DNA of 64,000 bases from Paenibacillus brasilensis (GTDB lineage: Bacteria > Bacillota > Bacilli > Paenibacillales > Paenibacillaceae): NCBI RefSeq assembly GCF_009363115.1, contig NZ_CP045298.1, positions 744,001 to 808,000 of the forward strand, written 5' to 3'. The notes below the pieces were generated by a model. It saw only the letters and a list, made by a program, of their open reading frames with translations, was not told the origin of the DNA and did not search any database. The first letter of the stretch is position 1. Each line of letters starts with the position of its first letter. The position numbers and the translations under genes are program-made. This document shows positions 36,397 through 46,025 of the stretch, piece after piece.

Positions 36397-37173
36397 CTAT
36401 ATAATGGCTTGATGAAGCCCATTGGCTTCAATGCCACCATAGAAATAAGTACCTTCGTACAACGGTCGGCGATCAAGGATGCGTTTAATCTGTACCTTTG
36501 TAAACTTCTTGCCCTGTTGTGTCGTAAAGCCGTCATCATTCATTTGATACGCTAATTGAGATAATGACCAGTCAGGAAATAATTCCTTGAGTTCAAACAA
36601 TCGCTGTACAGCGGTGGCTTCATCAAGATTAATTTCGATTGCCTTCTGACCTTTCTTTGCTTTGTAGCCGAACGCCACCCGACCTCCTGCGTAGCCGCCT
36701 TGCTGTGCTTTCTTGTTGCGTCCTCGACTTAACTTCATCGAGATTTCAAGCCGTTGGTATGCGTCAAGCAGCTCCATAAGCCCATTGATTAAGAAATCAG
36801 ATGGGTCTTTCTTGTAGATGCTGTAAGTCGGTTGCTCAATGCTACGAACATCCACGCCATGCTTTTTGAACTCTCGATGAACGAGAACTTTCACGATATC
36901 AGACCGCCAGAGACGGCTTGTATTGAGTACGACAACTGCATCAATGGTTTGAGTAGACAGGGCGGATAACATGTCCTGAAAGCCGATTCTGTCAACCTCA
37001 AGCGTATCCTCGTCAATCTTCGCTCCACTGATTCCTTCGTCAGTAAAAATGTGAAGTAAGTTCCATCCTTGTTCCTGACAGTAAGAACGGATTTCGTCTT
37101 GTTGGTACGATAAACTGTAGCCGTCTTTGGCTTGTCCTTGTGTCGATACTCGAACATATCCGATGACATTCAC
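36397..37173 (-). CDS. Serine recombinase (resolvase/integrase family)
   Basis: Catalytic resolvase domain with the nucleophile Ser in GYVRVSTQGQ (about residue 10), RLWRSD and the long E-helix, followed by a Recombinase (PF07508-type) domain from about 165 (RVAFGYKAKKG...). At 258 residues it lacks the zinc-ribbon/coiled-coil end of full large serine integrases. GTG 37173 is chosen because GGGGGAGG precedes it. Divergent from the Cro-like gene across an operator-like repeat. Confidence 0.88.
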   Translation of the reverse strand: MNVIGYVRVSTQGQAKDGYSLSYQQDEIRSYCQEQGWNLLHIFTDEGISGAKIDEDTLEVDRIGFQDMLSALSTQTIDAVVVLNTSRLWRSDIVKVLVHREFKKHGVDVRSIEQPTYSIYKKDPSDFLINGLMELLDAYQRLEISMKLSRGRNKKAQQGGYAGGRVAFGYKAKKGQKAIEINLDEATAVQRLFELKELFPDWSLSQLAYQMNDDGFTTQQGKKFTKVQIKRILDRRPLYEGTYFYGGIEANGLHQAII

Positions 37174-37235
37174 GCTGTTTCCTCCCCCCACCGTTACGAT
37201 AATCAGAATTAACGTTACGCTTTAAGGTTTAAACC

Positions 37236-37276
37236 CTTAAGAGTGTTATATCTGATTCCAATATACCACTCTTAAG
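37236..37276. promoter_or_regulatory. Inverted-repeat operator between recombinase and repressor
   Basis: CTTAAGAGTG (37236-37245) and CACTCTTAAG (37267-37276) form a perfect 10-bp inverted repeat with a 21-nt spacer. Related ACGCTTTAAGG and ACGCTTAAAGG motifs lie on both sides, and a TATACT -10 (37311-37316) points at the Cro-like gene. This suggests cooperative binding by that regulator. Confidence 0.6.
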
Positions 37277-37350
37277 CGTATAGTACAATGTGTTTCTGAC
37301 CATACTGTGCTATACTTAGTGTATTTACGCTTAAAGGTAATGGAGGAACT

Positions 37351-37560
37351 ATGAAAATTCGTATCCGGTTACGAGAGATACTAGCGGAACGCGGTATTTC
37401 ACAACGACAATTTGCCCTTTCGATGGACATGAGGATTGCGACAATTAATCATCTCTGTTCCGATTCTGTAGACAGAGTTTATATCCGCACGTTGGAACAG
37501 ATTTGTGAAGCATTGGATATTACCGTTGACCAACTTATTGTCTCAGCAGAAGACGAGTAG
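37351..37560 (+). CDS. Cro/CI-type (XRE) DNA-binding regulator
   Basis: A 69-residue protein that is just a helix-turn-helix domain: LREILAERGISQRQFALSMDMRIATINHLC, with the typical EQICEALDITVDQLI end. TGGAGG precedes the ATG. It probably controls the divergent recombinase through the operator between them, as in phage and ICE switches. Confidence 0.88.
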   Translation: MKIRIRLREILAERGISQRQFALSMDMRIATINHLCSDSVDRVYIRTLEQICEALDITVDQLIVSAEDE

Positions 37561-37850
37561 GGTTGCATCAACCTCATATGCCTTCTATAAGGCTCGTAGA
37601 GCCATGCTACTATTTTCGCCACCCACTTATTGTCAATGCATCAAAACGCCTGTAAAAGCTTCCTTTGCATTTTCAGAGCCATTGAGCGAGCCGTCCGACA
37701 GGGCGGAGCGGCGGCGGAACTTCATCTTTGACTCTTGAGTAAAGTATCTATAAAGAGTTATCCGCCGTCTTTACCCTCCGTCCAAAAATCAAGAAGCTCC
37801 CCCCGAAATCGCAGACCGCCAACGGCGTGTCTGCTGTTTCTTTTTCAAGT

Positions 37851-38058
37851 GATTCTTAGCTTGATTCTTCTTGAATTGAATCTTATTTATGATTCTTATT
37901 AGTGAGACTATCGGACGGTTCACAACAGACTCTACGTCTACGATTCAGACTCTCTGTCTAGCATTGCCGACTCTCTGTCGAAATCATAGACACAGAGTCT
38001 ATAGCCTTGATTTCTTGCCTTGAACCGACCGTGTGACGGCTATCTGGACAGAGAGTCC
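37851..38058. repeat. Iteron-like palindromes and AT-rich tract, candidate replication origin
   Basis: Five 13-mers of form NGAC-N5-GTCN occur at 37927, 37947, 37968, 37988 and 38046. The outer pair changes in a compensated way (A/T, A/T, C/G, A/T, G/C), so each keeps its own dyad. The first four are spaced 20, 21 and 20 bp, two helical turns, on one DNA face. Beside them (37851-37897) four GAWTCTT repeats lie in AT-rich DNA that could unwind. The stretch 37561-37850 shows nothing else. Confidence 0.6.
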
Positions 38059-38079
38059 GCTGAAATAAGAGACTCTCCA

Positions 38080-38709
38080 TTATGCTCCGTTGACATCTGG
38101 CGGAAATCGCTTGGCAAATGCGGTCATCAGGAACTGCGTGTAACTAGCCAATGTTTCCGTTTCAGCGAATTTGTCCATCGGCAAGCGTCTTTCATGAAGT
38201 CTTTGGAGTCGGGCGGTATATGCCATGTAATCGTCACTCTTTACGACTTCCTGAATCCACAGCGTCAGTTCTCTCTCGTTTACCTGCTTCCTCACACTTC
38301 CAATGAACTCATGAGTCTTCTCTGACACGAGCAAATAAGGATGAACGTGAAGATAGTTCGGCAGGTAGTACGTATTATTCTTGCTCTGACTCACCAGAAT
38401 CAGCCTTTTCTCTGCCAGTTTTGCAATATGACGCTCTACGGACTTGGAACTGCATCCTAGATTTCGGGCAATCATCTCAATAGTGGGGTAGCACTGGCTC
38501 TGGTCGCTCATATACGCGACAATATCGACGAAAACCAGCTTCTCATACGGACTTAAACCGTAACACCGATGGATTTTATGCGGCAGGATGGTATACCCCT
38601 TGTGATGCCCTGTAAAGTTACTCTCCTTGGCAACATCATCCATGTACGCATTAGCGGCCTTATTATTCTTAACGAACCAGAAGTCGTTGTACTTCGTTTT
38701 CATCTGCAA
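38080..38709 (-). CDS. Winged-helix replication-initiator-like protein
   Basis: A 209-residue protein. KIHRCYGLSPYEKLVFVDIVAYM leads into a winged helix (CYPTIEMIARNLGCSSKSVERHIAKLAEKRLI). This arrangement is found in helix-turn-helix replication proteins of Gram-positive plasmids, phages and ICEs. AAGGAAGG precedes the ATG. Its 3' end abuts the palindrome array. A transcription regulator is the alternative. Confidence 0.65.
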   Translation of the reverse strand: MQMKTKYNDFWFVKNNKAANAYMDDVAKESNFTGHHKGYTILPHKIHRCYGLSPYEKLVFVDIVAYMSDQSQCYPTIEMIARNLGCSSKSVERHIAKLAEKRLILVSQSKNNTYYLPNYLHVHPYLLVSEKTHEFIGSVRKQVNERELTLWIQEVVKSDDYMAYTARLQRLHERRLPMDKFAETETLASYTQFLMTAFAKRFPPDVNGA

Positions 38710-39343
38710 TTCCTTCCTTCTTGTGCTGTTATACCGCTATCGGGCGGCTATGGAGTAGGGAAGGCGGCTAGCCCGAAACGTCTCCTTACCTGTCTATGTC
38801 AACTGGTCGTCACCAGATTTGTTTATTCACGATAACCATCGCGGCAAGTAGTCCATTCGTTGTGGACAATATGCAGATAAGTCCTGACAATATTAATGGT
38901 CGGGCTATCCATCCTAGAAGGTGCGATGGTTTAGACAGCTTATCTATCGGGGCGGCGTATTCTACAGTTGCAAGTAAATTTGAAAAAAACGCAAGAAAAC
39001 GAAGATAACAAAAAACAGGTCAAATATGATGGTATCTAACCATAACCAACCTGTTCAACGTAACGGAATAGCGTTATTTAGGTTATAAAATTAAAGCATT
39101 TGATGTGCGTACAACCGAAATGAAGAAATCTTTATACGGGTATTACATGGGTTATATGTGTTATTGGTTGAATGATGGGTTCATTCGGCACTGGGTGGGG
39201 TGTTCTTGAAAAGCCGCCACTTAAATGATTATATTTTTTAGAATGGAGCGGCGAAAAAAAAGAAACCACAATACGGCGGTTAGCTCACATTGTGGTGATA
39301 TTAGTAATATTGTGAGTAGATTGTTTTTATCAGAACCAGAATA
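38710..39343. other. Intergenic stretch without supported gene
   Basis: No frame here has both a ribosome site and a recognisable product. A hairpin AACAGGT/ACCTGTT (39014-39055) could be a weak terminator. Confidence 0.4.
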
Positions 39344-40024
39344 TTATTCTAATACATTCTTAACGGCTCTTGATAAATCTGTTAATTCATCTAAGCTAAG
39401 TTCCTCATTAATTGAATCCATTTTAAAACCACTTATTTCATCAATAATTTCTTTAGAAATAGTTTGATTATTCTTCAATAGTATTTCAGCCAAAGTAATA
39501 TACACTGTAATTTTTACACTAGGAGTTCGATCGCACCCCCTCTTATATCTTGACAGCACCTGATCTATGATCTCATCACTATCCATATTCTGGGTAACGA
39601 GCTCTAAATAGAAATTACTAACTGCATTCCTAATTTCCGTATAGTACCATCTCGCCTGATTACACGAATCGATAGGCATCAGTTTTAGCTTCTTTATTAC
39701 CTCATCTTTACGAATTGATATTTCTTCAAATTGCTCTTGATTTAGTTGTCCATCTATTATTTGGCTTCTAATTCTATTTAGATCTATTGACTCTAATTCA
39801 TGTAAAAGAACTTGTTTTGTTTTATTGTAAATCCTTGGATTTTGCAATGAAAGCTCTGCATATAGAATATATATTAGCGCTCTTTCCATTTCATCAACAA
39901 TATTTTCAGAATAAAATTCATTGAAAGTAATGTTGATTGCTTCATCGTGACTATAATATTCATTTTTGTACTTTTCTACATCCAAATAGAATTCATCTAT
40001 TAAATCCTGATACTGCCATGTCAT
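39344..40024 (-). CDS. Immunity protein for the spike-borne deaminase toxin
   Basis: A 226-residue helical, AT-rich protein immediately downstream (12 nt) of the VgrG-toxin gene. ATG 40024 has AGAGGTG six nt upstream. It resembles the orphan immunity protein at 33484 (ARWYYTEIRNAVSNFY, ISIRKDEVIKKLKLMPID, ITLAEILL). By position and homology it should bind and block the deaminase tip in producing cells. Tentatively Imm3-like. Confidence 0.75.
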   Translation of the reverse strand: MTWQYQDLIDEFYLDVEKYKNEYYSHDEAINITFNEFYSENIVDEMERALIYILYAELSLQNPRIYNKTKQVLLHELESIDLNRIRSQIIDGQLNQEQFEEISIRKDEVIKKLKLMPIDSCNQARWYYTEIRNAVSNFYLELVTQNMDSDEIIDQVLSRYKRGCDRTPSVKITVYITLAEILLKNNQTISKEIIDEISGFKMDSINEELSLDELTDLSRAVKNVLE

Positions 40025-40036
40025 AAAAAACACCTC

Positions 40037-43000
40037 TTATTTTTTAGGAATTTTATTTCCATCATTATGAATTATCTCAATTATAATACCAGGATAATCC
40101 TTTTTAAAATCTCTAATATTTTTATTACAGCTCGCGCAAGTATCATTTTCTGTGAATAGTTTTATTTTTCCTATTATATTTGGATTTGGTTCACCAAGTT
40201 GATTTGCCAAATCATTTATAATTTTATGCTCCGTATCACCATTTCTCGGTATAAGTTTACCAATACTATTAGGAGCATCTTCTGCTGGATATCTAATCTC
40301 ACCTTGTGGTTTGAATGAAAAACCATCGTAATTCATTTCAGTTTGGTGTGGTGGCGGTGGTCCATCTACTTGACTGTGTGCATAGAATTCTTTTTTTATC
40401 CCTGAAATATCAACTTCCGCATATGCAAAGTTTGATCCACTCTTATTCAAAGCTCCATTAGATAATCTACTCTTTAACTCTGACACCCTTTGAATGATAT
40501 GACCTTCAGCATCTGGATCGATTTGTCTTGTTGGAAACCAGTCTCTACCATCACCCGTCCCCTTAGTTTCGAGCGGCTTCTCCTTTGGTTTGCTCACTTT
40601 GGGAGGTGTAAGTTTAATACTTGCACTAGATGGCTGGGCAGTTGTATTGATCTTCCCTTGTGGAATAGATCTGGCCGGATTGATCTTGGAAGACGTAACC
40701 TTATACTTACCTGTGCCGCCTGTGCTCAGACGAGATTTAACTTTGGCTGGTTTGGTAGTAACTTTAATTTTCCCTTCGGGAACAGCTTTCGTCGAATTGA
40801 TCTTGGGAGAAGCTTGAATTTTCATTCTTTGTTTGAGCAACGATAGCATTTGTGCAGGCTTGCCGTTACTTGTGAGCTGTCTTGCCGATGTGTACACTTT
40901 TCCCATGTTCGATTTCACTAATGGACCTAGTCCCGCAAAAGCTCCACCTAGCGCCCCTCCAAGTGTCGCCCCTGTCACTAAGGCTTCTGCTAATTCGTCA
41001 CTCTTTGAGCGATCATGAGTCAGAGAAAGGCCAACAGATTGCAATCCACCCGATATGCTCCCTGTAAGAATCCCGTTAGAAATCTTTTGGGATACCTCTG
41101 GATTCATTACTTTCCCTATACTGTTTGCTAATTTGTTTTCAACAGCTTGTCCTGCTTTGGTGGCCAAAGTGCTTTCTGCAATTTTGAGTGTGTCTGAATA
41201 AAATCCTTGCCCTTTGATTCCAGATCCAGCCGGAGTTAAAAAATTCCCTGCAATGTTCCCTGCAAAATCACCTATTTTATCTACCGTTTCATTTCCCGTT
41301 GATGCTACCTCATAGTCTACGGGACTGCCAATAGCAGCAGCAGATGAAGTACTGAAACGCTCAATCGTTTTACCCATAGCAGTTTCTAGTAGAAAATAAT
41401 TAATCCCATCAACCCCAGGAACTAGAATATTCTTCTTCATCCATTTCAATGTAGGATTTGAAGGGTACGTGGCTGTTAGCTCCCTTTGTCTTTTCTCATA
41501 CTCTGAAATTTTCTCTTGTGGTTTAGGTAGTGCATTCACTCTCTTTACCCATTCGTTTAATGCTTTCTTATCCCCCGCTGCCCCACGAGCTATTAAAGAA
41601 TTAGTCAAGAGATAATGGGCATTCAATGGATTAGGGGGAGCAACATTTTTAGGTACGCTTGCCAGTAGCGATAAACCTGCTTTCGTATAATTCTTTTTAT
41701 ATACGTTTACGCCCGTATTTAAAACTGTTGCCACAGATCCAACCATGGGAATCATACCTGCTACACTTAGACACGTTTGGACCTTGTTAAGTATTCCGTC
41801 CAAAATCCCCGACTTCGGGTTCATCTTGGCTATGGTTTTCCCAGAAGCTGGCTTGCTCTGAGATGCCTTCACTTCATTATAGGCTTGTACCGTCATGAGT
41901 GGAGGTTCTGGTACAGGAGCTAGATCGGCAACATATACAGGACGCTTTATAATTCCATCCAGCCTTACTTGGGACGAGCGAAGATCAGTCTCTCCATCAA
42001 GTATCAAACTGCTCCTCGATGCCTGCATATATATGGACTCCCCAGCCTGCATACTCAGTTTAGTACCTGCATCCAACGTCAACGTCCTTCCAGCGTAGAT
42101 GGACAGTTCACCTTCACTTTGAACTTGCACTCCATTTTGATCTAGTTGGATATACACCTTATTCATCTTCGCCGTCACCAAAACTTCAGATGGACTTAGC
42201 TTCAGTTCCTTACCTCGGCTGGTTCCCCAATACTTGACGTCAGGATCAGCCAATTTGGGAGTGGATGACTTACTACGCCGTATAGAACTCTTCACAAATC
42301 CTTCCGACTCTCGCTCATTGGGGAATTGCAATTGTACTGTATCACCTAGCTCAGGCATAACGTACCATCCAGTATGCCCCTCTGCCGAGAATCCTGTGTC
42401 GTAAGGAAACCACGATGCCTTACTCTTATCTTGTTGTTCATCAATGCTCAGATGTACACGCACTTGGTCTCCCATAACCTCGATAACTTTACCTTCCAAG
42501 GACGCACCACAAATCTGGGCATTATAACACAGGTTTTGTCGTATTCTCTCACTCTGGACTAATGTGTATTCATGCAACAGTAATCCACTACGTATTTTGG
42601 ACACAATCCGGGTTACAACAAGCTCTTTGCCTCGAAAACGGAGAGAATCTCCCGGCCGGAAATACTGTCCACTTTCAACAGTATAACAGGTCTTATGGGA
42701 TGAAGCTGATGCCTCAATCGCGTCCCCTTCTCCTCTTATTGCAGCAAAGCTCCGTTTTGTGCTATACGTCACCTCATCTAATTCACCCACATTTCCTTCA
42801 GGCATACCGAACCAAAACTTAGGTGTCTCAGCAGCAATTTCAGGTACCAAAACACCTCCGAACCGTGAAGCCATCCGTTTTAAAAAAGCCCAATCCGTTT
42901 CTCTAAATTGTAAAGTAAATTCCCCCAATTTAGCATTTTGAGATACAGTATCAATAATGTCTGATCCTTCATACTTGGAAAGAATCTGTCTTTGTAACTT

Positions 43001-43375
43001 TTCATAGGTTAGATTACGATCTTGAAAAGATCGGGTAATAGGCTTTATATCTAGCTGAATCGTATGTGATACCGCTTCTATTTCAATATAATAAATATCA
43101 CGAACAGTATTCAAATTCACATGCGTAATTCCCCCATGAAATAATGACCGCAGACGCTTACCATGCTCATCTTTTTGAATCACTTCTACAGACTCAGAGG
43201 CACCCTCCATTTGTATTAAACGAGTCTGCTCTTCTTCTGGAAAGATACCACGAATTCGTAGGAAGGCGTGATCATTTAAATTTCGTTCAATATGCAGATG
43301 TTCTATATGTTGTATGGGATAAATACCGACAAATTCTAAACTCTGATAACTCGATATTTTCTCAACTTGGCTCAC
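40037..43375 (-). CDS. VgrG-like spike fused to a deaminase toxin
   Basis: A 1112-residue 'evolved' spike. Residues about 1-480 are the gp27/gp5-like core (FQDRNLTYEKL, FRETDWAFLKRMASRFGG, GWYVMPELGDTVQLQFP in the OB fold), ending in a beta-prism with repeats such as LTLDAGTKLSMQAGESIYMQAS. A long linker with hydrophobic stretches (about 530-830) follows, including ALVTGATLGGALGGAFAGLG. The tip (about 942-1112) is a deaminase domain with DTEHKIINDLA and TENDTCASCNK. GTG start. The spike would be carried on the tube and push the toxin into a target cell. Downstream of the PAAR-like gene, upstream of its immunity gene. Confidence 0.85.
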   Translation of the reverse strand: MSQVEKISSYQSLEFVGIYPIQHIEHLHIERNLNDHAFLRIRGIFPEEEQTRLIQMEGASESVEVIQKDEHGKRLRSLFHGGITHVNLNTVRDIYYIEIEAVSHTIQLDIKPITRSFQDRNLTYEKLQRQILSKYEGSDIIDTVSQNAKLGEFTLQFRETDWAFLKRMASRFGGVLVPEIAAETPKFWFGMPEGNVGELDEVTYSTKRSFAAIRGEGDAIEASASSHKTCYTVESGQYFRPGDSLRFRGKELVVTRIVSKIRSGLLLHEYTLVQSERIRQNLCYNAQICGASLEGKVIEVMGDQVRVHLSIDEQQDKSKASWFPYDTGFSAEGHTGWYVMPELGDTVQLQFPNERESEGFVKSSIRRSKSSTPKLADPDVKYWGTSRGKELKLSPSEVLVTAKMNKVYIQLDQNGVQVQSEGELSIYAGRTLTLDAGTKLSMQAGESIYMQASRSSLILDGETDLRSSQVRLDGIIKRPVYVADLAPVPEPPLMTVQAYNEVKASQSKPASGKTIAKMNPKSGILDGILNKVQTCLSVAGMIPMVGSVATVLNTGVNVYKKNYTKAGLSLLASVPKNVAPPNPLNAHYLLTNSLIARGAAGDKKALNEWVKRVNALPKPQEKISEYEKRQRELTATYPSNPTLKWMKKNILVPGVDGINYFLLETAMGKTIERFSTSSAAAIGSPVDYEVASTGNETVDKIGDFAGNIAGNFLTPAGSGIKGQGFYSDTLKIAESTLATKAGQAVENKLANSIGKVMNPEVSQKISNGILTGSISGGLQSVGLSLTHDRSKSDELAEALVTGATLGGALGGAFAGLGPLVKSNMGKVYTSARQLTSNGKPAQMLSLLKQRMKIQASPKINSTKAVPEGKIKVTTKPAKVKSRLSTGGTGKYKVTSSKINPARSIPQGKINTTAQPSSASIKLTPPKVSKPKEKPLETKGTGDGRDWFPTRQIDPDAEGHIIQRVSELKSRLSNGALNKSGSNFAYAEVDISGIKKEFYAHSQVDGPPPPHQTEMNYDGFSFKPQGEIRYPAEDAPNSIGKLIPRNGDTEHKIINDLANQLGEPNPNIIGKIKLFTENDTCASCNKNIRDFKKDYPGIIIEIIHNDGNKIPKK

Positions 43376-43442
43376 TGAATATATTCCCCCTCTCTTACAA
43401 CATCACCTAAAAAAGTTACAAGATATCTATTGGATTAAAAAT

Positions 43443-43865
43443 TCAATCCAAATTCTGGCCATCGTTCTCAATACTTATGAACCCACAGTATAAACATGAG
43501 TTTGAACACTGGTCTGTTAGCGAAGCCTGTCCTTCTACCAAGACATCCTTTTTTCCACCTATCCATGGCTTTGTAATCATTGGAATACAGGGGGCTTTTT
43601 TCACACCGTAAATATCAACCATATTGCTATTTAAAACTGCGGGATTAGTAAGGCTGAAACAACGTCCAAAACCTGAAATATTATCACCCGGCAAATAGTC
43701 ACTCACGTTCATTTGCGCTTTATCCTTGATATAGACTCCATGACTGAATGGACGCTTGAGTCGCGTCGGTTGCGTACCAAAGCTACATTTTAATATTGCT
43801 CCTGCAACAACATAACCTTTCTTGTCAGCTGAATTGGCCTGTAAAATCAATTGTTCTTCTGCCAT
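43443..43865 (-). CDS. PAAR-like DUF4280 protein
   Basis: A 140-residue protein with the DUF4280 pattern: VVAGAILKCSFGTQPTRL, then a cap-like body and several cysteines (RCFSL, CSNSCLYCGF). DUF4280 proteins are PAAR-like tips that sharpen spikes. It lies between the two spike genes, as tip proteins do in T6SS islands. RBS present (AGGTAGCAGG). Confidence 0.8.
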   Translation of the reverse strand: MAEEQLILQANSADKKGYVVAGAILKCSFGTQPTRLKRPFSHGVYIKDKAQMNVSDYLPGDNISGFGRCFSLTNPAVLNSNMVDIYGVKKAPCIPMITKPWIGGKKDVLVEGQASLTDQCSNSCLYCGFISIENDGQNLD

Positions 43866-43891
43866 CCTGCTACCTCCTATACTTTAAGCAA

Positions 43892-45316
43892 TCAGTTTGT
43901 CTTCACTTCACTACCGATTACACTAGTATCACCACCGAGCACGATGTTGCTGCTCTGGCTAGATAGGGCAACTTCCTCTCCGGCAGAAATTTTTATTTTT
44001 TTACCGGCACTCATATGAATATTTCCTCCAGCAGAAAAACTGATGGCCTTGTCACTTACAATCTGAATTCCACTTCCTTGATTCAACTGGATAAAAATGG
44101 ACCCATCTTTACCTGTAATTACGATTTCATCAGGTGTCATTCGAATTTCCTTGCCATGCGGTGTACGAAAAATTTTGGTATCAGGACTGTCAATTTTGTT
44201 GTATCCATCTTTAGTGCGATCTTGACGGGCCGAACTACTAGCAAAACCCTCTTGCTCCTGATGTGCTGGAAAATACACTCTTACAGTATCACCTATTTCA
44301 GGCATAACGTACCATCCACTGTATCCTTCAGCTGTATAACCTGTTGCATAAGGGAACCAATGCGCTTTATCTTTAGCTTGAACTAAATCTATTTCAAGAT
44401 GCACCTTAACTCTGTCTCTCTGGAGCGCTATAACCTTACCCTGCAACGATAAACCGATCATTTGTTCATTAAAAATTTCCTTATGGCGAAGACCTTCATG
44501 TGATGTCAACGTATAAATGCACTTCAGTATCCCTTTGCTCATTTCAGTTAGTGCTTTATATACAAACAAGGTTTTCCCATGAAAAATTACTTGGTTCCCT
44601 AGTTCAAGGACATGATTAGTCTCTACAACATAGTCTATAAAATGGTTTTCTTGGATAGTAGCTGTACCATTTTCAGAAAAATAGCGGAAGGAAGACATAC
44701 GTTTACTAATGGTATAATGATAATTTTCCAAGTTCACTGGGGCATTAACTTCTTCCACACCAAAATAGAATTTGGGGGTGCTAAACGTAGAAGCTGGCAT
44801 GAGAGATGTATGATAACGTGAAGCAATCCGTTTAAGAAACTCCCAATCTGTTTCACGGTACTGTATTGTTAGTTGATTTAATGATGCTCCTGCGGTTGCT
44901 GAGTCAATAATATCAATTCCAGGATAATCGTTAGCAATAACCTTCAATAGTCCAGCCATTTTCATATGTTTATCTTGAAATGAACGACTCTTCTTACATA
45001 TGTCAAGCCTGTAGGTATGAGATATAGCCTCAACTTCAAGATAGTATACTCCTCGTACGAATTTCACTTCAATATCCAACACTGTACCACTAAATATCAA
45101 TAAACGTTCGCCTTCCTCTGTAATCTGGGATACCTCTATTAAAGAATCTGCCTCAGTCATTTCTACGTAGGTATCCTTCAGTTCTTCGGGTACAATGGCA
45201 GTGAATTTTAAACGTGTGTGATGGTTCAATTGCTTCTCAATAATTAACTCATGTAGATTAACTAATTGATAGGGTGTAATTTGCACATTGCTGTATGTTG
45301 TGCTTAAAACCTTCAT
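43892..45316 (-). CDS. VgrG-like spike, no effector extension
   Basis: A 474-residue paralogue of the toxin-bearing spike, consisting only of the gp27/gp5-like core: SFQDKHMKMAGLL, YRETDWEFLKRIASRY, GWYVMPEIGDTVRVYFP, then a C-terminal beta-prism (ISFSAGGNIHMSAGKKIKISAGEE). Its ATG overlaps the stop of the DcrB-like gene (ATGA), showing translational coupling. It is likely the structural trimer, or alternates with the toxin-bearing form. Confidence 0.85.
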   Translation of the reverse strand: MKVLSTTYSNVQITPYQLVNLHELIIEKQLNHHTRLKFTAIVPEELKDTYVEMTEADSLIEVSQITEEGERLLIFSGTVLDIEVKFVRGVYYLEVEAISHTYRLDICKKSRSFQDKHMKMAGLLKVIANDYPGIDIIDSATAGASLNQLTIQYRETDWEFLKRIASRYHTSLMPASTFSTPKFYFGVEEVNAPVNLENYHYTISKRMSSFRYFSENGTATIQENHFIDYVVETNHVLELGNQVIFHGKTLFVYKALTEMSKGILKCIYTLTSHEGLRHKEIFNEQMIGLSLQGKVIALQRDRVKVHLEIDLVQAKDKAHWFPYATGYTAEGYSGWYVMPEIGDTVRVYFPAHQEQEGFASSSARQDRTKDGYNKIDSPDTKIFRTPHGKEIRMTPDEIVITGKDGSIFIQLNQGSGIQIVSDKAISFSAGGNIHMSAGKKIKISAGEEVALSSQSSNIVLGGDTSVIGSEVKTN

Positions 45317-45930
45317 ATTAACTCACCTTCCCTTTTGGCTTGAATTACTAAAGAACCCATCAAACCTTTCGCTATCGGCCGCCAAAGTTTAACCTCTTCT
45401 TCCATACAGTTAAAAGTAATGATAAGAGCACGCTCCTCTAATGTGACAAAACAAGCCAAATTGTAGACCGGAGTACTCAAAGTAGGTGTTATAAATTCGC
45501 AATATCCAGCCAACTGATTTTGAATACGAATGATGCCGTCTCCATACCATTCCATAAGCCTCTCTGTATTTTTAAGTATATGGACCATTTCATTCTTAAA
45601 TAGCTCCATCTCGGACTCCAAAAGCTCACTTGATGTATGGTTAAATGTGAGATTAGTTGTACCCGTATTATTCGCAAAAATAAGTCCCGGTCGATGGCAA
45701 GATGGATACTTCAACAAAGCATCTTCTTCCTCCATTTTCTTAAACGTTTTCGGCATGGTCATGGATATCCGCTCATTCAGCAAAAGGCGTTCGGTTAAAG
45801 AAACAGTCTCACCGTCTAAATGTATTAACATCTGCAGTGAAATCGTTGACCAGTCTTTTATAGATACAGATAACTTCTCTTGCTTTAATGAGTTCATTAA
45901 TGCTAAGATTTGCTCGTCCATATACTCCAT
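45313..45930 (-). CDS. DcrB/DUF1795-like protein, possible Eag-type chaperone
   Basis: A 205-residue protein. From about 35 on, the layout (LLLNERISMTMPKTF, NLTFNHTSSELLESEMELFKNEMVHIL, then GDGIIRIQNQLAGYCEFIT, LACFVTLEERALIITFNC, FKG-type end LWRPIAKGLMGSLV) follows the DcrB/DUF1795 fold. In Gram-negative T6SS, Eag chaperones of this fold hold the membrane segments of PAAR or VgrG effectors. Its place just before the spike genes supports the same role. Family call by pattern, not by search. Confidence 0.55.
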   Translation of the reverse strand: MEYMDEQILALMNSLKQEKLSVSIKDWSTISLQMLIHLDGETVSLTERLLLNERISMTMPKTFKKMEEEDALLKYPSCHRPGLIFANNTGTTNLTFNHTSSELLESEMELFKNEMVHILKNTERLMEWYGDGIIRIQNQLAGYCEFITPTLSTPVYNLACFVTLEERALIITFNCMEEEVKLWRPIAKGLMGSLVIQAKREGELI

Positions 45931-46025
45931 ATCATCGGCTCCTTTGGCTTATTATCAACCCATCGATAATATGATCGTTTCTCAAATTGGTTCTCTTACT
46001 CAATAGCTCCTATGACTCTAAACTG

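Noticed and set aside
38796..39008. 70-codon plus-strand frame in the gap after the rep-like gene
   Set aside because: No ribosome site and no recognisable product; the basic end is not enough.
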